From Cladorrhinum sp. PSN259 (lineage: Eukaryota > Ascomycota > Sordariomycetes > Sordariales > Podosporaceae), in NCBI GenBank assembly GCA_033725935.1, contig MU867133.1, positions 1 to 64,000 on the forward strand: 64,000 nt of DNA, read 5' to 3'. The notes under the pieces were generated by a model that saw only the letters and a program-made list of their open reading frames with translations, was not told the DNA's origin and did not search any database. Position 1 is the stretch's first letter. Each line of letters starts with the position of its first letter. Below are positions 42,969 to 53,597 of the stretch, piece by piece. Made by a program: the position numbers and the translations under genes.

Positions 42969-44906
42969 TCACAGTTCGTCATTTACCCCTGACGACCCTC
43001 CGCATCCGCACTCTTGACCAGAGCCCCCACTGGCAACCGCACTCGCCATGCAAGACCAAAACTTGCAAGTCGCCTCCCGGGTGAGCGAATCTTGCACCAG
43101 ATTAAAATTTTGCGTGTCCTTCTCTTCCTTCTTTCCCGTCACTTGCATCACTTGATTCAGCGTCCCACCACTACCCTCAGTTGGATTCAACCACTTAACT
43201 TCATTCCCGCTCTCGTTCGGATCACCACCGACAATGAACCCCACAAAGTACTTTTGATATCTCAACCTAATAGCCGTGAGGACGGGCCAGTAATGTTTCT
43301 TCAGAAGTTTTTTGCATTCCGCCCTTTCGAATTTGCTCTTTCCAGCTGCGTCACAGATGGCCGTGGAAAAGGCGTCCTGGCTGGCATTTTCGTGCCAGAA
43401 GGTAGGCACCAGGTCCGTGGCGTGCAGCGCGAAATCCAAATCTTGGAACACTCCGTAGTCCATCAACCACACGGGCAGCTTTTGTCGCACCGCGGCGTCG
43501 TAAGTGAACCGCACGTTGCAGACGAACATCGAGTCCTGGATGACGTTCTTAGCCCGCTTCTTTTGATTCCAGAATGATTTGTACCGCTCGGAGATGCAGG
43601 CGCGTTGGTCGTTTCTGGGCTTCGAATCGCCAGGCAGGAATGACTTCAGCAGCTTGTCGAATCCGGCCCAGTCGGTGACGTATTTGGGGATGAAAGCTTT
43701 GGCTTCGTCGGCGACGTGGGAAGCGATCAGGCCTTTTAGTCGTGCGTGGAAGCTAAAGTCTGAGGACTCGAGGGCAATGGCCGGGAGTTGCTTGATATCC
43801 TTGCCGTCCACAACGGGGCCGAGGTTCCAGACACCAGAGCACTTGGCGCCGCTCCAGAATTTGCTGATCGCGGTCTCAATAACTGATCCGTCGAGGTCTT
43901 GAAGGCATTGGAGTGCGTCGGCGCCTGATTTGTCCCTGCACTGGGTTATACTGACGACGAAGCTCTCAAAAACTTGCTCGGATGAGCCTGTGGACGAAGT
44001 GCCCTCCCAAATCCATTGGAATGCCGCGCTCTGAGTGATGGCTTGGTTGAAAAGAGGATCTCTCCGGTCGCCCTTTTTATCGACTGCAACGAGGTGATGA
44101 AGGATGCTGCCTCCGCCAGCAGACTCGCCAAATGCGGTGACTTTGTTTGGGTCGCCGCCGAACTTGGCAATGTAGTCCTGAACAAACTGAAGAAGCAGAC
44201 GCTGATCGGCCAAGCCGGCATTGGCAATGGCCGTTTTGCTCTGTGAGACGGCCGATCCCGCCAGCCAACCGAGATGGGCGAGCCGATAGTTGCCAGCCAC
44301 GTAGATGATTTCCTTGTTCAAGGCACCTGCTGCTTCAAAGAGGCCCCGTCCATCATAGAGGGTGAGGTCCTTTGCGGCCCCGTAGTCTTTGGAGCCAAAG
44401 AGATATGCACCTCCATAGAACCAAACGACGACAGGGAGCTGGGACGCTGTGGCGCTCTCAACGGCCGAGATTGGTACGAAGATGTCGAGAAAAAGGCAGT
44501 CCTCTGTTGTTGTTGTGCTTGGAGCAGGTCCAAGAATCGGTGAGCCCCAGTTGGGCGTTTCACCCTTGGTGCCTTTGCAATCTGGTCCAGGCATTGGGAC
44601 TTGTACGCAAGCAGTGCCCCCCGTCGGCTGAGGCAGAGGCACATCTTCTGGATTCTTAACGTCATCTGGGTATTGGGGGGCTCCAAAACGAGGTGTTCCG
44701 CCTTCCTTTCCATCAGTGCGCTTTCCGAACCGAACATTGCGGAAGATGTAGAGATTGCGAGTACTGTCACACTCGGTTGGAGTGACGGTTCCCCATTTGA
44801 GTGTGACTTTGGGGAATGCGCTTGGGTCCTTCGGACAGCTTGCAGTGGCGATGCCCAGGAGAAAGTTGAAGGAGTACAAGAGCTGTAGGGCCGTGTTTGA
44901 GAGCAT
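42969..44906 (-). CDS. Secreted type-B carboxylesterase/lipase
   Basis: Intronless, 645 residues from ATG 44906. The frame is open further upstream, but only this ATG gives a signal peptide (MLSNTALQLLYSFNFLLGIA) and it lies 71 bp after a TATATAAA box. Type-B carboxylesterase landmarks: VRFGKRTDG, TEDCLFLDIFVP (signature 2, residues 135-145), VVVWFYGGAYLFGS (oxyanion hole GG), GNYRLAHLGWLAG, and the nucleophile elbow GESAGG with Ser262. The acid/His partners lie later and were not pinned. The C-terminus ends with a Cys/Gly-rich tail (FWSCMASAVASGGSGQECGC). Such enzymes hydrolyse esters or lipids outside the cell. The family's usual length is 500-600, so this one is slightly long. Confidence 0.92.
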   Translation of the reverse strand: MLSNTALQLLYSFNFLLGIATASCPKDPSAFPKVTLKWGTVTPTECDSTRNLYIFRNVRFGKRTDGKEGGTPRFGAPQYPDDVKNPEDVPLPQPTGGTACVQVPMPGPDCKGTKGETPNWGSPILGPAPSTTTTEDCLFLDIFVPISAVESATASQLPVVVWFYGGAYLFGSKDYGAAKDLTLYDGRGLFEAAGALNKEIIYVAGNYRLAHLGWLAGSAVSQSKTAIANAGLADQRLLLQFVQDYIAKFGGDPNKVTAFGESAGGGSILHHLVAVDKKGDRRDPLFNQAITQSAAFQWIWEGTSSTGSSEQVFESFVVSITQCRDKSGADALQCLQDLDGSVIETAISKFWSGAKCSGVWNLGPVVDGKDIKQLPAIALESSDFSFHARLKGLIASHVADEAKAFIPKYVTDWAGFDKLLKSFLPGDSKPRNDQRACISERYKSFWNQKKRAKNVIQDSMFVCNVRFTYDAAVRQKLPVWLMDYGVFQDLDFALHATDLVPTFWHENASQDAFSTAICDAAGKSKFERAECKKLLKKHYWPVLTAIRLRYQKYFVGFIVGGDPNESGNEVKWLNPTEGSGGTLNQVMQVTGKKEEKDTQNFNLVQDSLTREATCKFWSCMASAVASGGSGQECGCGGSSGVNDEL

Positions 44907-44976
44907 CTTTGCTGCTGTGACTTGGACAGATCCTGTCACTGAAGACGCAGACTTCAGATCAATCACTGCATTGCTG

Positions 44977-44984
44977 TTTATATA
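44977..44984 (-). promoter_or_regulatory. TATA box of the carboxylesterase gene
   Basis: TATATAAA on the minus strand, 71-78 bp upstream of the ATG at 44906; it supports that start over the longer frame. Confidence 0.55.
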
Positions 44985-45919
44985 GACGTTCGTCCTCAAA
45001 ATCGGACCCTGGAGCTGAGCTATCCATGATACGGCCCCAGGCCGTTCAGAACCCACCACTGCAACCTTGCCAAGGTCGGTATATGCACAAAAACATCCTA
45101 GTGCTTGCGAGTTCGCAGCTGAATGCCAGATTCGGGTTGTCTACGCCAAGAAGGGAAACGCCTGCTTCGATAGACGCAGCTGATCTCGGTGGCAATGGTT
45201 CCAGAACACTGTCTATGACTTCATCTAATGCATGGGATAAGCCACAATTTGCGCAGTGTATATCCAACGTGCTCAGAAGCATCTAGTATACTTTTCAGCA
45301 TTGGGATCCGAGTATGTGTCACATAAACTGAACACATACACCATGCTTAAAAGGTAGAGACTTGATGTTCTCTTTCAACCAGTCGGCCTGCAGGAATTAG
45401 TTATTGAATTTACTGCCGGGAGAGAAAAAGTTGTCGCCGACGGTACCATCAACAGCAAGATCGAACACGAGTCCAAGTTTAATTGTAGCATTGGCGTCCT
45501 GGTCTGCTGCGCCGATCAATCCTGAGACCCCCTATCTCAGCATCGCTGCAACTATCTAAGGTGAACAAAAGAAACCACTGGAAGTGAGAGTCCTCAATAC
45601 CGCATCTCGCGTTTTTTCTCGTGTTTTTCAAAGCTCAAGACCTCTCTCTCTCTCGCATCTCTATCAACCCCCCCAACAGCAACAACTCCGATCCCCATCA
45701 AAACCGCATCCGCCTCAACGTGTCTGGATATCCTACTGAGCCTTATCCGTAGCAGTCGGAACAACAACTGGATTCATAAGACTACGAGCCTTTACCACAG
45801 TTGGAACCGGGACTGGGTTCGTAGGTCTATGCCGAGATTTTGACTAAGAAGACACTCCGTTTGCCCTAACCAACGCAGCAGGCAAAGGGGTACAAGCCGC
45901 TGGAGGCCGCAGTTGTTGA
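44985..45919. other. Intergenic
   Basis: No recognisable gene; short overlapping ORFs only. Confidence 0.4.
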
Positions 45920-46474
45920 TCATCCCTGGCCCGGAACGGTAGGTATGGTAGTAAAAGTTAGAGGAGGCTTGGAAACCACATCTGCCTGGGCCGTAGCGAA
46001 GGAGAGGAATTCAGTTCCGCTCGGCACTGTGACGGGCTCGCCGCCGACACCGACGCCGAGGTAGTTTGCCTTGACTGTTGGGTAGGTGCTCTGAGATGTA
46101 GTATAATGAGATTTCCTGTGAGTACGATGAGGCTTGGACAGCTCGTCTGCCTGGGGTGCTGTAGCGAAGGAGAGGAACTCTGTTCCGCTTGGTACTGTGA
46201 CGGGTTCTCCGCCGATGCCGAGGTAGTCTGCTCCGACCGTGACGGTTGGAGGGCTGATGGAGGTGTGTGGTTTAGTTAGAGACAGCCTGTCAGCTTTGGC
46301 TGTGGCGTGGGATTCTGTTGGGAGCGTGATCGGTGGTCCTTGAAACTGCTCAGCTTTGACCTTGATGGGCGGGCGGTTGACAGAGGTATGCTCGGCTGAC
46401 GTGGTAGAAGTGAGGAGCAATGCCAGTGGAAGAAGGGCCACGGCAACGGTGTGAAGAGAATGCTGCAAATGCAT
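45920..46474 (-). CDS. Small secreted protein with internal duplication (GGEPVTVPSGTEFLSFATA)
   Basis: Intronless, 184 residues. A signal peptide (MHLQHSLHTVAVALLPLALL to about residue 27) is followed by a Pro/Thr-rich protein. A module of about 30 residues occurs twice: ADYLGIGGEPVTVPSGTEFL and ANYLGVGVGGEPVTVPSGTE, each followed by SFATA. A shorter diverged version (KAEQFQGPPITLPTESHATA) precedes them, so there are probably three copies: two close, one old. No Cys is present in the mature part. A TATAAATA box is about 95 bp upstream. The protein has no known domain; it could be a wall-associated or effector-like protein. Confidence 0.75.
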   Translation of the reverse strand: MHLQHSLHTVAVALLPLALLLTSTTSAEHTSVNRPPIKVKAEQFQGPPITLPTESHATAKADRLSLTKPHTSISPPTVTVGADYLGIGGEPVTVPSGTEFLSFATAPQADELSKPHRTHRKSHYTTSQSTYPTVKANYLGVGVGGEPVTVPSGTEFLSFATAQADVVSKPPLTFTTIPTVPGQG

Positions 46475-46566
46475 TTTGGATTCTTAGGGGCGCAGTACAG
46501 TTTTGCTTCTAAGATAGATTGATGATGAGAAAGGAAGATGGTGCTCTGGGGCCGTCCTAGATCAGG

Positions 46567-46574
46567 TATTTATA
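46567..46574 (-). promoter_or_regulatory. TATA box of the small secreted repeat protein
   Basis: TATAAATA on the minus strand, about 95 bp upstream of the ATG at 46474. Confidence 0.5.
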
Positions 46575-46983
46575 CCCAACATTTTGTGAGCCCTTGTCTC
46601 AGCAGCGGCCGTCCGAACGTTGTCGTTGTAAGTTAGCTGTGTTGATGAGATACACAAGCGGTAAAATATGCGCATTGTGGCAAAATTTTGTGTCAACAAT
46701 ATTCTGGATGAAGCTGTATTTGTTGAGATTAGATGAGACGAGCGCTGTGTGAAACGTGATCAAGACGATTGCAAAACTTTTCCCATTTCCTCCTCTAGAT
46801 GTGCCCTTGAAAATCGTCAAGGTACTTGCAAAATGTTGTACATATTTAAAACGCTTTTCTCAAAACAAATAAACCTGCTCGCGCAAACAGACAAAACTCC
46901 TCCGAATCATGTTATGTTCGCTCTTTGCTATGAGTTTACCTTCCTCACCGAGCCCTGTCTAGACCAGCCAAAACTTGCATGAC
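46575..46983. other. Intergenic
   Basis: Nothing recognised between the secreted repeat protein and the OST3 stop codon. Confidence 0.4.
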
Positions 46984-48093
46984 TTACATGAAAGGTGGCA
47001 GCGCGAAGGGATACCCAGCATTCTTGACACGGAAGACGCTGAGAAGGAAGCTGTAGATGACAAGAAGCAAGGCGCCCCACACGAGAACCAAAACGTTCTG
47101 AGTATTGGCATCGGTCACTCTAGGAACCTTGATAGCCAGAGAAATACCCGCGAGCGAGAGGAAGCCGTCTATTTTGTTTGTGTTAGAGATGTGGAAAGCG
47201 AACACACAAAAGTAGCAAGACACAAGACTTACATATGGCAGCGATAATCTGCGTCTCCAAGCCGTACTGGCTCTGGAAGCCATTGGCAAAGTAGCTAATG
47301 CCACCCTTGCCATCAGAAGCAACATAAGGAACCTTGCGGATGTGGTTGTACATGTGGCCAGAGGTGAAGAGAAGAATCGAGATGAGGGTAACTGCAGACC
47401 AGACATTGCGGCTCTGAAGAATGGGGATAAGGTAAGGCCACCCAACATACAAAGCAGTTAGACTGCCCGAGGAAATAACAAAGGTCGAAATCCATCTAAT
47501 CCAGTTGATTGGGCGCTTGACGGGCGGGTTGGGACGGTCGGTGAGGTGGCGGGAGATCCAGCCGTGGACATACTCGGCGGTTTGGGGTCTGGAGGAAGTC
47601 AGTATCCTTCCGTGAGCATTATTTCTTGCGAAACGACCTACCCATTGGTGAAATCATAGCGGATAGGCTCGGGCGAGGCTACCGCGTGAGGACCGGCATT
47701 GGGAGGGAACAAGAGGAGAATTGGGGCTGTCTGAAGACCAAGGCTCATGAAAATATCTCTCCCGTCGGTGAAGTCCAAAGTGCCAAAGATAAGACGAGAC
47801 TCGCCGGCCTTATCACCCTTGGTCCAGCTGCGAGACAACAGTTCCCACTCTGGCTGGAATTCCCGGCACAGTTGACATCCAAATCGAGGGTCCATGGCCG
47901 TCAGGACGATGGCGGCAGTATAATCGCGCGGGGTGCTTGTGAGCTCCCTGTAGGAGGAATCTCCCAGCTTGACGGGGGTTGAGGAGAGCGACTTGGTGTG
48001 GAATGACTTGAAGCGCTCCTCACTCGTCTTCTTTGCGGCGAGCGATCCGCCCGCGAGAAGCGAGACGGACAAGAAAGCGGGCAACCAGCGCAT
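46984..48093 (-). CDS. ost3: OST3/OST6 subunit of oligosaccharyltransferase
   Basis: Exons 48093-47642, 47588-47233 and 47168-46984 encode 330 residues. A signal peptide (MRWLPAFLSVSLLAGGSLA) leads into a lumenal thioredoxin-like domain with the redox pair Cys73/Cys76 in RFGCQLCREF, as in Ost3/Ost6 and human TUSC3/MAGT1. The C-terminal half has four membrane helices (for example WISTFVISSGSLTALYVGW, NVWSAVTLISILLFTSG, FLSLAGISLAIKVPRV, VLVLVWGALLLVIYSFLLSV). The protein assists N-glycosylation of Cys-containing substrates by transient mixed disulfides in the ER. It is divergent to a coiled-coil gene with 596 bp between starts. Introns are 53 and 64 bp. An in-frame ATG further upstream (48222) would put residues ahead of the signal peptide and is rejected. 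Confidence 0.95.
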
Positions 48094-48689
48094 CGTAGCT
48101 TTCAAAGAGAATGATGACCAAAAGAGTGTCTGCAGTAGGTGGCGATGGTGGAATATCGACGACGAGCCCCAATTGATCCCGGACAGGCCCTCAAGGTTGG
48201 TTGTTCGGCGCGAGGGGAGCACTCGATAATTGAGAGCTTGGCGTTTAGAAGCCCATCAACTGTGTCCTCAACGTCAGCGAACAGCGAGCTTGGAGCTCCG
48301 GCTGTGTGGGAAGATCCCTGCAGACTGGCAGCTTCTGGCGGTCCGAAACAGAACTGTCAGCCAGCCCTGTCAGGGCAATTCTTGGGGAATCATAGAATCA
48401 TAAAGCACGGGCCCACATGTCGCAGTTGAAGTGTGGGGCGTAGCGCACTAACCTGCATCGGGAACATTGTTTACTCTCAAACCTTTGCCTTTTGGTAGGT
48501 TGGCCCCTGCCCTTTCCTTCCCACCGTTCCATCCTCACCTCATCTCCGGGCGACAAATCTCCCACCGACTGTCTTTGCAATTGCAGGTCAATTCTGCTGC
48601 GCGAAGCTTGATATTCGGCGAATACTAACACATACAGCTTTATTTTACGGCTGTTCGCACCTTGCGACGCCATTGTTTACATTGCCACG
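48094..48689. promoter_or_regulatory. 596 bp bidirectional promoter region
   Basis: Separates the divergent starts of the OST3-like gene and the coiled-coil gene. A minus ORF at 48398-48673 lacks known motifs and probably is not a gene. No specific factor site is claimed. Confidence 0.4.
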
Positions 48690-50969
48690 ATGCCTACGAA
48701 AAACGCGACAAAACAAGTAAACAAGGCCTCTGAAAAGGTGCGCGCATCCTCCTACCAACGCATGCCACGTGGGCCCCTTTAGCAAAAAGCTAATGAACGG
48801 TTGTCATGTAGAGGACCGAATCATTACATGAACTCGACCTTGCGTACCGGGAATCCGCCCATCAGTGCAGTCTCATCAGCAAAGACGAAGAAGCGCGGCG
48901 ACTCAAGGTCCGCACCATGCTCGTCCAAGGAGAAGCCTCGTCGCTCAAGGATCAATTATCACAAAGAGACGCGCGCATCAAAGACCTCGTTGACCAGGCC
49001 GATGACGTCCGGAGCCAACTTGACAGTATCCAGGAGAAGTGCCGCCGGCAGGATAAGGTCATGCAGACACAGAATCGCGAAATTGCGAACCTGAAGGTAT
49101 GCCTCCTCGAGCTGACTCAGGTACCCATTCTTCACGCTAACGGTCGAGTTCCAGGAGGAATTGGCATCGATGTGCACTGTTTCAAAAGACTCATCAAAAC
49201 TGCTTTCCGAGAAACTCGCCCTCTCGCGTGAAGTCGACGTCCTTAGGCCCGAAGTGGAACACCTCCGATCACAACTAGCACACCAAAAGGACGTCCTTGC
49301 CGAGAAGCTCGCTTTGGAACGCCAGCTTAATGCGCTGGAGGTCGAGCTTGCCAATGAAAAGAGGGCCGTCGAGAAGGCGGCACGACAAAAAGAGAGCAAG
49401 AATCAAGAAGAAGAGGACGCTCTAAGCAAGCAATTACAAGACCTGGAAAAGGAGGTCGCAAAAGAACGCAAGGTTGCACAAAAGAAGATTGAGGAACAGG
49501 AAACCAAGAGCCAAAAAGCCCAAGAAGAAGCACAGTCATTGAGGGAGAGGCTCGCAGAAACAGAAAAGGACCTTGCTGCCGAGAAGCGCAGGGCGGAACA
49601 GGCCGCCAAATCCAAAAACACGGTGACCACACAAATGGAGGAAGAAATGGACCAGCTCAAGCAAACAGTGGAAGAGTTGGAGAAGGCCATCGCAGCAGAG
49701 AAGCGCGGGGCGGAACGGAAAGCAAAGAACAAGTCTTCTGGGTCAGAGGAGGAACTCAATCAACTTCGGGAGGAACTTGCAGAGACAAAGAAGGCCCTCG
49801 TAGAGGAAAAGAAAGAAAAGGAACAATTACAAAAAGCACACGAACAAGCACTGGTCGATGCAGAGGAACGACATAATGCCATGGGTGATAGAGTTGAGAA
49901 GTTAAGATCCAAGCTTCGCGACACCGTTGAGGAGCTCAAGAAGGTCCGCTCCGAGTTGGAGAAGGCTTCTCAAGATGGCTCCGTCAGGGCGCCGAGCGTT
50001 TCGGCTGCCACTACCACTACAGTACCTCTCAAGAAGCCTGGCGTAAAAGCCAACGCCAAGAAAAAGCGCACAATCGAGGATGTGGCGATGGAGGACAACA
50101 TTCTCATGACTCCCGGCGCGTCGGACGACAGGCCGAAGCGTCCTCTTAAGAAGAGGGGCTTCGACACGACTGTGCTCACTGAGAAGTCCAACTTTTCTAT
50201 CACGCCGTTCCTTAACAAGACTATTGCTGCTATTGGGGATTCTTCTCATGAGACTTCGACTCCTTCTGCACCACCACCACCACCACCACCTGCTCAGGAA
50301 GAAGAGGAGGATGCCCTTCCAGCTGAAGCTGAAGCTGCAGCTGACGAAGCTGACGTAGTGGTGGCCAAGCCTGCAGTAGCCAACAAGTTGGTAGAGAAGA
50401 AGGCCCGGGGAAGACCTCGCGGTGCTACGTCTGCTCTTACAGAAACCAAGAACACCAAGGTTCGCAAGTCACCATTGCTGGAGAATGTGGCTGAGGAAGA
50501 AGGAGACAACGAAGACGAGGAGGGAACTTCTTCAAACCAGGAGAACCAACCTGCTCTTACCAAGGCCAAGACAAAGACAAAGAAGCCTATTATTGCCGCG
50601 CCAGAGACCGCACCAGCAAAGACCAAGAGCGGCGTGCACGCTATTCTACCTGACCTTGACGAAAAGGCAGAGAAAGAACCAAAGAAGAAGAAGAGAAAGT
50701 TGGGGGCTGCTTCGAACCCCGGTACTATCTTTGAGGAGGAGGATGAAGGTGAGAAGGTGAAGCCTTCTGTCCCAGTGGCTGCACCAGGGCTCAGTGAGGG
50801 GACGGCAGCAAAGCCTCATAAGAGACCGCCTGTTGCCCGTTCTGCTACTGCTGGCGGTCCAAAGAAGGGGATATTGGGTGGTGTGAAGAGTTCTTTTGCG
50901 GCGGGAGGCAAGACTTTCTCTCCGCTAAAGAGGGAGAAGCGGGGTGTTGGTGCTAGTTTCTTAGTCTAA
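48690..50969 (+). CDS. Long coiled-coil protein with basic, Pro/Ala-rich nuclear-type tail
   Basis: Exons 48690-48737, 48812-49096 and 49155-50969 encode 715 residues. Residues 1-110 include SLHELDLAYRESAHQCSLIS and a charged region. Residues about 115-360 are nearly continuous coiled coil with strong Glu/Lys heptads (for example KEVAKERKVAQKKIEEQETK). The C-terminal half is disordered, with polyproline (PPPPPPPAQ), acidic runs, a KARGRPRGATS segment resembling an AT-hook core, several basic clusters suited to nuclear import (EPKKKKRKLG, PKRPLKKRG) and SFAAGGKTFSPLKREKRGVG at the end with SP sites for CDKs. The look is that of a chromosome- or spindle-associated protein. I do not recognise the exact family. 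Confidence 0.85.
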
Positions 50970-51383
50970 GAGTCATTACACCGAAGTGGCGGCGATGGGT
51001 GTATTACCTGGATATCATTTTTCGTATGGTGTTCGGAATGGGTAAACTATAACTGTACATATGGGAAAATGGGGTTTGGGCGGCATTGGTTTGGCGTTTT
51101 TGTTTGACAGTTTAATTGACTTTGAATATCTTGAAATGACTTCATTCTATGTCTGTGAATGACAGCTGAGTAAATAGAGTGGCATTGCTGGTTTCTGGAG
51201 ATGGATTAATAAAACATGTCGACAACTTTCATACCCATCATATTTCTGACAACATCCGTCAAAGCAAACTGCAAATTACCATCAATACAAACCAGTTATG
51301 AGATGCCATCTCATCTCAACGTCCTGATGTTCCACACACTCCTCGAAACAACGGGGAAAGAAAGGACTATGAAATCATATCAT
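50970..51383. other. Intergenic, 3' flank
   Basis: 3' region of the coiled-coil gene; nothing else recognised. Confidence 0.4.
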
Positions 51384-51391
51384 GGCTTCAA

Positions 51392-51422
<31 letters not shown>

Positions 51423-51650
51423 GAAAAAGAAACCCGCTGATAAAAAATTAACAAAAAGCTCACCTGCTACCACCCCCTCGAAGTGGTGGCCACAGGCTAC
51501 GAAAACCCCCAGCTTTGCTTGATGCGAGGCTCAAGGGGTTTTCCGGGCGATCGAAGAGATGCCCGAGCCGGGAGTCGAACCCCCGACCCGGACAACTACC
51601 TTCACACCCCAATACCATTGGGCTACGGGGCCCAACCGTATTGGGGCTTC
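51384..51650 (-). mobile_element. Candidate SINE-like element with tRNA-derived head
   Basis: On the minus strand a tRNA-like head (51632-51560) is followed by about 150 bp of unrelated body and a pyrimidine-rich tail ending in a 19-base T run (A run 51390-51408 on plus). Short direct repeats GAAGCC lie just outside the head (51650-51645) and just after the T run (51389-51384). This layout is SINE-like, but the flanking repeat is only 6 bp and no second copy is in the window, so the call is tentative. Confidence 0.35.
51560..51632 (-). pseudogene. tRNA-like sequence with intact A and B boxes but poor cloverleaf
   Basis: The minus strand contains a perfect A-box match (TAGCCCAATGG) and B-box match (GGTTCGACTCC) spaced exactly as in an intronless tRNA. 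Yet only four of seven acceptor pairs form (GGCCCCG against CTCGGGC), the T stem has three pairs, and no anticodon loop with T33 closes. It is therefore a tRNA pseudogene or tRNA-derived head, not a working tRNA. Confidence 0.55.
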
Positions 51651-52027
51651 TGGTGATAGCCAGCGTGCGGGAGGTTGTATATAAACCTATGGAAGGGCAG
51701 CCATTGGTCTGCTTCTCTTTGGTCACCCTAACCTGTTGTGAGTGGTCAGAAGTTGGATACTTGCACAATAACTTGAAGACATCTCCATACAGCTGATAAA
51801 TATAAAGTCTTTAAGGAAGATGAGCCACAAAGTTGTTAGATATATTGGCCACAATTCAGTGTCTGCCCAACAGGCCAACTCCAATCTTGTTCAAACCCTC
51901 TTTCAATGATTACAACCACCTTGTATGATGTTAAATACACACGCTTTTATTTTCCCCTGTCCATTGCTTGTGAATCTCCCTGTTTTTATGTATATCCCTT
52001 TCCATCAACATAAAGAAGAGAAAAACA
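51651..52027. other. Intergenic
   Basis: Nothing recognised between the tRNA-like element and the stop of the RING protein gene. Confidence 0.4.
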
Positions 52028-52792
52028 TCAGTTAAACAACCCACCGTCCAGGATCCGCTGCCACTGTCCACCAGCCTGAACGCAATAATCGCCCGCCGTC
52101 TTCCCAGCTTCATCTTTAACAAACCTCAAATCCTCCTCGGCGGGCACCGTCCCCCGTCTAGGCAATCCCATAGCCTCAGCAACCGACAACACCTCTTGCG
52201 GGAAGATATCCTTCTTTACCGCGCTGCCCAACCAAAGCAAGAGCCAGAAAACTTCCTCCTGTTGGCTCTCAACCGCCACGTGAAGAGCGCTCTTTCCGCC
52301 ATTCAAAGGATCAGTCCATCCCATGAGCTGAACCAGAGACATGTCAATGTCCTGATCGGCATCAACATCAGCCATGAGCTCCAGGATACCCTGGAAGTCG
52401 CCCTCTGAAGCCAGGGTGTGCATTGCCCTTGCGGGACGGGCTTCGGGGTGGGAAGCAAGGAAAGCTTCCTCGGTGAGGACGGGGAGGATGTCCAAGTCGG
52501 GCTGAACGCCGCCTTCGTTTGTGTAGGTGGTCAAGATTTGCGAGTTTGCGTTGGACTGCAGGAAGGAGTTGGTAGATGAGGGCCCGGGAGGGGTGGAAGG
52601 GAGGTAAGTGCTACATGAGGGGCACTTGAGTGAGAAAGCGACGGTTGAGGCTTGGTCGAGGAGGCATTGCCAGTGGAAGTGGCAGTTGCAGGGGAGGGCG
52701 AGGTCGTCGGGGACTGTTTGGCCTTCGTCTCCTGATTCCTCGGGGTCGAGGGTTATCGTGAGTGGATCGGAGCAGACTTTGCAGGTTGCCAT
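52028..52792 (-). CDS. RING-type zinc finger protein with ankyrin-like region
   Basis: Intronless, 254 residues. The N-terminus has a RING-variant finger: CKVC (residues 4-7), LPCNCHFHWQCLLDQ and KCPSCSTYLP, giving the C-x2-C...C-x-C/H-x-H-x2-C...C-x2-C ligands in order (the loop is long, with an acidic ESGDEGQT insert). Such fingers usually recruit E2 enzymes for ubiquitination. The middle includes MHTLASEGDFQGILELMADV and GGKSALHVAVESQQEEVFWL, two ankyrin-like repeats, and the C-terminus EAGKTAGDYCVQAGGQWQRI a third, partial one. The combination of an N-terminal RING with C-terminal ankyrin-like repeats occurs in filamentous ascomycetes; substrate unknown. No signal or membrane segment. Confidence 0.82.
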   Translation of the reverse strand: MATCKVCSDPLTITLDPEESGDEGQTVPDDLALPCNCHFHWQCLLDQASTVAFSLKCPSCSTYLPSTPPGPSSTNSFLQSNANSQILTTYTNEGGVQPDLDILPVLTEEAFLASHPEARPARAMHTLASEGDFQGILELMADVDADQDIDMSLVQLMGWTDPLNGGKSALHVAVESQQEEVFWLLLWLGSAVKKDIFPQEVLSVAEAMGLPRRGTVPAEEDLRFVKDEAGKTAGDYCVQAGGQWQRILDGGLFN

Positions 52793-53597
52793 CTTTTTTT
52801 ACGAGATTGCTTAATCTGATATGAATGTGATAGGGGTTTGGGTGCGTTGGGGATGGCGAGTGTGTGTGACCAAGCAAAACAGATCAGGCTGCGGTGCCGA
52901 GTTAGTTTTGTGAAACAATTTTTGGGGGCATATGGGATAGACGCCTACAGATCCAGATGTATTTTCTAGGCTTCACTCGGCCGTATTGTTCAAGACTGAA
53001 AAATGAGGTTATCCGCAAGATGCCAAGAGAAAAAAGGGAATAAATTTTGAGTTTTGCCTGTTAGCGAGATACCGCTCCCAATTTGGAAACACCCCTGTGA
53101 GACAGCAACTTGCGGTGAAAAAGGAGTAACTACCTAACAATGGAACACCTTCACAATGGGGGTTGCCTGAAGGCTTGATTGGGCCGTTACGCAATCCCTT
53201 TCGTGGCTTGGTTTACGCCCAGACTCAGCCCATTACATCAGTCTGCCCGTCTCTGCAGCACCGACGCCCGCAGCCTGCTAGATCCCTGGTTCAGGTCCCC
53301 GTCCCCGCCCCCGCCAACCGAACTTGTCACTGTGAGTGGATTCAGGAGCTCCCGTTCCATTCCTAGGCATTCTAAAAATCGCACGATTACGACTGTTTCC
53401 CGCCTTTGAGAGCATAAACTTGTTTGTGTTGCGCGGCGTCTCGGGCCTCTTTGTTCGTAAAGATATCCCCGTCTCTCGAACAAATATCCACGCAATTTCA
53501 TTTCTTTTTGAAGCATCATCAACCCATCTATAGACATCCATCTCCTTAACCCCTCCCCCCTTGATTCGCCGGATCGCCGGATCCCCTTCACGTCACC
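52793..53597. other. Divergent intergenic region, RING gene and fimbrin
   Basis: Carries both promoters; no further gene recognised. Confidence 0.4.

Noticed and set aside
43014..43577. 187-residue plus-strand ORF
   Set aside because: Antisense shadow of the carboxylesterase.
48398..48673. 92-residue minus-strand ORF starting at 48673 between OST3 and the coiled-coil gene
   Set aside because: Reasonable ATG and charged composition, but no recognisable family, it lies wholly in a divergent promoter and has no supporting splice structure. Transcript data would be needed to revive it.
51560..51632. Functional tRNA on the minus strand
   Set aside because: A and B boxes are perfect, but acceptor (4 of 7 pairs), T stem (3 of 5) and anticodon loop fail; kept only as a tRNA-like pseudogene.
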